A stretch of 64,000 nt of DNA from an uncultured Lacinutrix sp. (lineage in GTDB: Bacteria; Bacteroidota; Bacteroidia; Flavobacteriales; Flavobacteriaceae): contig NZ_CANMSJ010000005.1 in assembly GCF_947500605.1 (NCBI RefSeq), positions 186,001 to 250,000 of the forward strand, in the 5' to 3' direction. Positions 63,022-64,000 of this stretch are shown here, piece after piece. Every line of letters begins with the position of its first letter. Position 1 is the first letter of the stretch. The position numbers and the translations under genes are program-made. The notes below the pieces were generated by a model. It made no database searches and was not told the origin of the DNA. It saw only the letters and a list, made by a program, of their open reading frames with translations.

Positions 63022-64000
63022 ATGAAAAAAATATTATTCATATTAATTCTTCTAATTACTAGTCAAAGTTACGCATCATATATTTTAATACCAATGGATG
63101 CAGATACCCAAGAAAATCATTTAAAAGCATACGGTATTACCTATTGGACATTAGCTAAAGACATAAAAGTAAAATGGTTATTAAATTATAGAGGTGGTTC
63201 TTTTTTGTTGCCAGACACAGATCAAATTCAGAAAGAATGCAAGATTAGAGGCGTAAGCTTCGAGATTTTAAGTAATGATAAAGCAGAAGGTATTCTTAAA
63301 GAAATTAGCAGTCCTAGTAAAAACATGGAAGCTGTAGTTTTAGAAAAAGCACCAAAAATAGCAGTATATACTCCAAAAGGAAAATTACCTTGGGATGATG
63401 CCGTAACAATGGTATTAACTTATGCCGAAATTCCTTACGAAACAATTTACGATGAAAATGTTTTAAAAGATGAACTTATTTTATATGATTGGTTGCATCT
63501 ACACCACGAGGATTTTACAGGGCAATTTGGTAAGTTTTATTCAAGATATAAGACAGCAGCTTGGTATATTGAAGAAAAAAAATCTGCTGAAGATTTAGCA
63601 ACAAAATTAGGATACAGTAAAGTCTCTAATGAAAAAAGAGATGTAGCCTTAAAAATTAGAGATTACGTTGTAGGTGGCGGTTTTATGTTTGCTATGTGTA
63701 GTGCTACAGATAGTTTTGATATTGCATTATCGGCAGAAGGTGTAGATATTTGCGAGCCAATGTTCGATGGAGATGCTAGTGATGCTAACTACCAATCTAA
63801 AATACAGTACCATAAAACGTTTGCATTTAAAGATTTTACACTAGAACGTAGCCCATTAGTTTACGAGTTTTCTAGTATAGACATGACTCCAAAACGAAAA
63901 ATTCCAAAACAAACAGACTACTTTTCTTTAATGGATTTCTCTGCAAAATGGGATCCAATTCCAACCATGTTATGTCAAAACCATACAGCTTTAGTAAAAG
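63022..64000 (+). CDS. Secreted protein usually annotated as asparagine synthetase B, cut by window edge
   Basis: About 326 residues from the ATG at 63022, continuing past the edge. A signal peptide (ILFILILLITSQSYAS) shows export, which does not fit cytosolic asparagine synthetase. After it comes YILIPMDADTQENHLKAYGITYWTLAKD, the start of a Bacteroidota family that databases often label asparagine synthetase B without glutaminase or ATP-pyrophosphatase motifs. Other segments (WLHLHHEDFTGQFGKFY, FMFAMCSATDSFDIALSAEG) suggest a metal or ligand site. I would call it a secreted protein of unknown activity. Confidence 0.75.
   Translation, partial: MKKILFILILLITSQSYASYILIPMDADTQENHLKAYGITYWTLAKDIKVKWLLNYRGGSFLLPDTDQIQKECKIRGVSFEILSNDKAEGILKEISSPSKNMEAVVLEKAPKIAVYTPKGKLPWDDAVTMVLTYAEIPYETIYDENVLKDELILYDWLHLHHEDFTGQFGKFYSRYKTAAWYIEEKKSAEDLATKLGYSKVSNEKRDVALKIRDYVVGGGFMFAMCSATDSFDIALSAEGVDICEPMFDGDASDANYQSKIQYHKTFAFKDFTLERSPLVYEFSSIDMTPKRKIPKQTDYFSLMDFSAKWDPIPTMLCQNHTALVK

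Overview
The window is low-GC DNA from a member of the Bacteroidota, almost certainly a marine-type Flavobacteriaceae. The signs are: no Shine-Dalgarno sequences in front of genes; Bacteroidota-type promoters (TTG, about 18-20 bases, TAnnTTTG); a T9SS C-terminal sorting domain; a GldL-like peptide; PorT-type barrel, GH3 and split transketolase genes; a zeaxanthin-type carotenoid operon; and many lipoproteins of the form SC(S/N)DDD. Both ends are cut inside genes: cydA on the left and a secreted protein usually labelled asparagine synthetase B on the right. No phage, transposase, CRISPR or recognisable defence operon was seen.

Layout. 0-6.8 kb: housekeeping metabolism (cydA, a beta-hydroxyacid dehydrogenase, pepT, pyrD, a LysE exporter, an HMG-CoA lyase-like gene), interrupted at 2.4-2.7 kb by a tandem pair of 124-bp repeats. 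6.9-17.4 kb: a two-armed iron-type cluster. The plus arm has a DUF4856 lipoprotein, an imelysin, an HTTM membrane protein, a TonB-dependent receptor and an 8-Cys mini-protein. The minus arm has an imelysin, a di-heme DUF1111 protein and another imelysin. The arms meet at a shared terminator. Four copies of a 19-bp motif, ATTTAGACTnnnTnnAAAT, sit upstream of its transcription units and look like one metal-responsive regulon. 17.6-21.7 kb: guaB and a GH3-family gene, separated by an 836-bp unit with perfect 18-bp terminal inverted repeats around one secreted-protein ORF; its ends have the architecture of an integron-like cassette. 21.7-28.8 kb: a metalloprotease, an SRPBCC gene, three consecutive SurA/parvulin-type chaperones, a MoxR ATPase and a GldL-like mini-protein. 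29.1-36.9 kb: two different aconitases side by side, a Crp/Fnr regulator, a duplicated-domain lipoprotein and a TlpA thioredoxin.

37-45 kb: a surface or secreted gene block ending with a LytTR response regulator and a propeller-type LytS-like sensor kinase. Two of the target genes carry the same direct repeat (21-bp period) exactly 68 bp upstream of their ATGs, so this appears to be a self-contained signalling regulon. 45-50 kb: carotenoid genes crtI-crtB-crtZ-crtY behind a MerR/B12-binding CarH-like regulator, with the same 14-bp sequence at both presumed promoters. 50.0-50.4 kb: tRNA-Leu(GAG) and two identical tRNA-Lys(UUU) genes. 50.5-64 kb: aroK, a phosphoribosyltransferase, an S4 protein, an FKBP lipoprotein, a PorT-like barrel, split transketolase, tgt-lptG/F-eamA, accA, dnaB, an AI-2E family permease and the truncated terminal gene.

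Most interesting: the four-site iron-type regulon including the 8-Cys protein; the cassette-like unit at 19.1-20.0 kb and its relatives at 2.4-2.7 kb; the local LytTR regulon; the CarH-like regulator whose expected His is Asn; a Tgt without its zinc cysteines; and a class 2-like PyrD with Cys at the catalytic base position. All functional statements come from reading the sequence and recalling families; no search was run.
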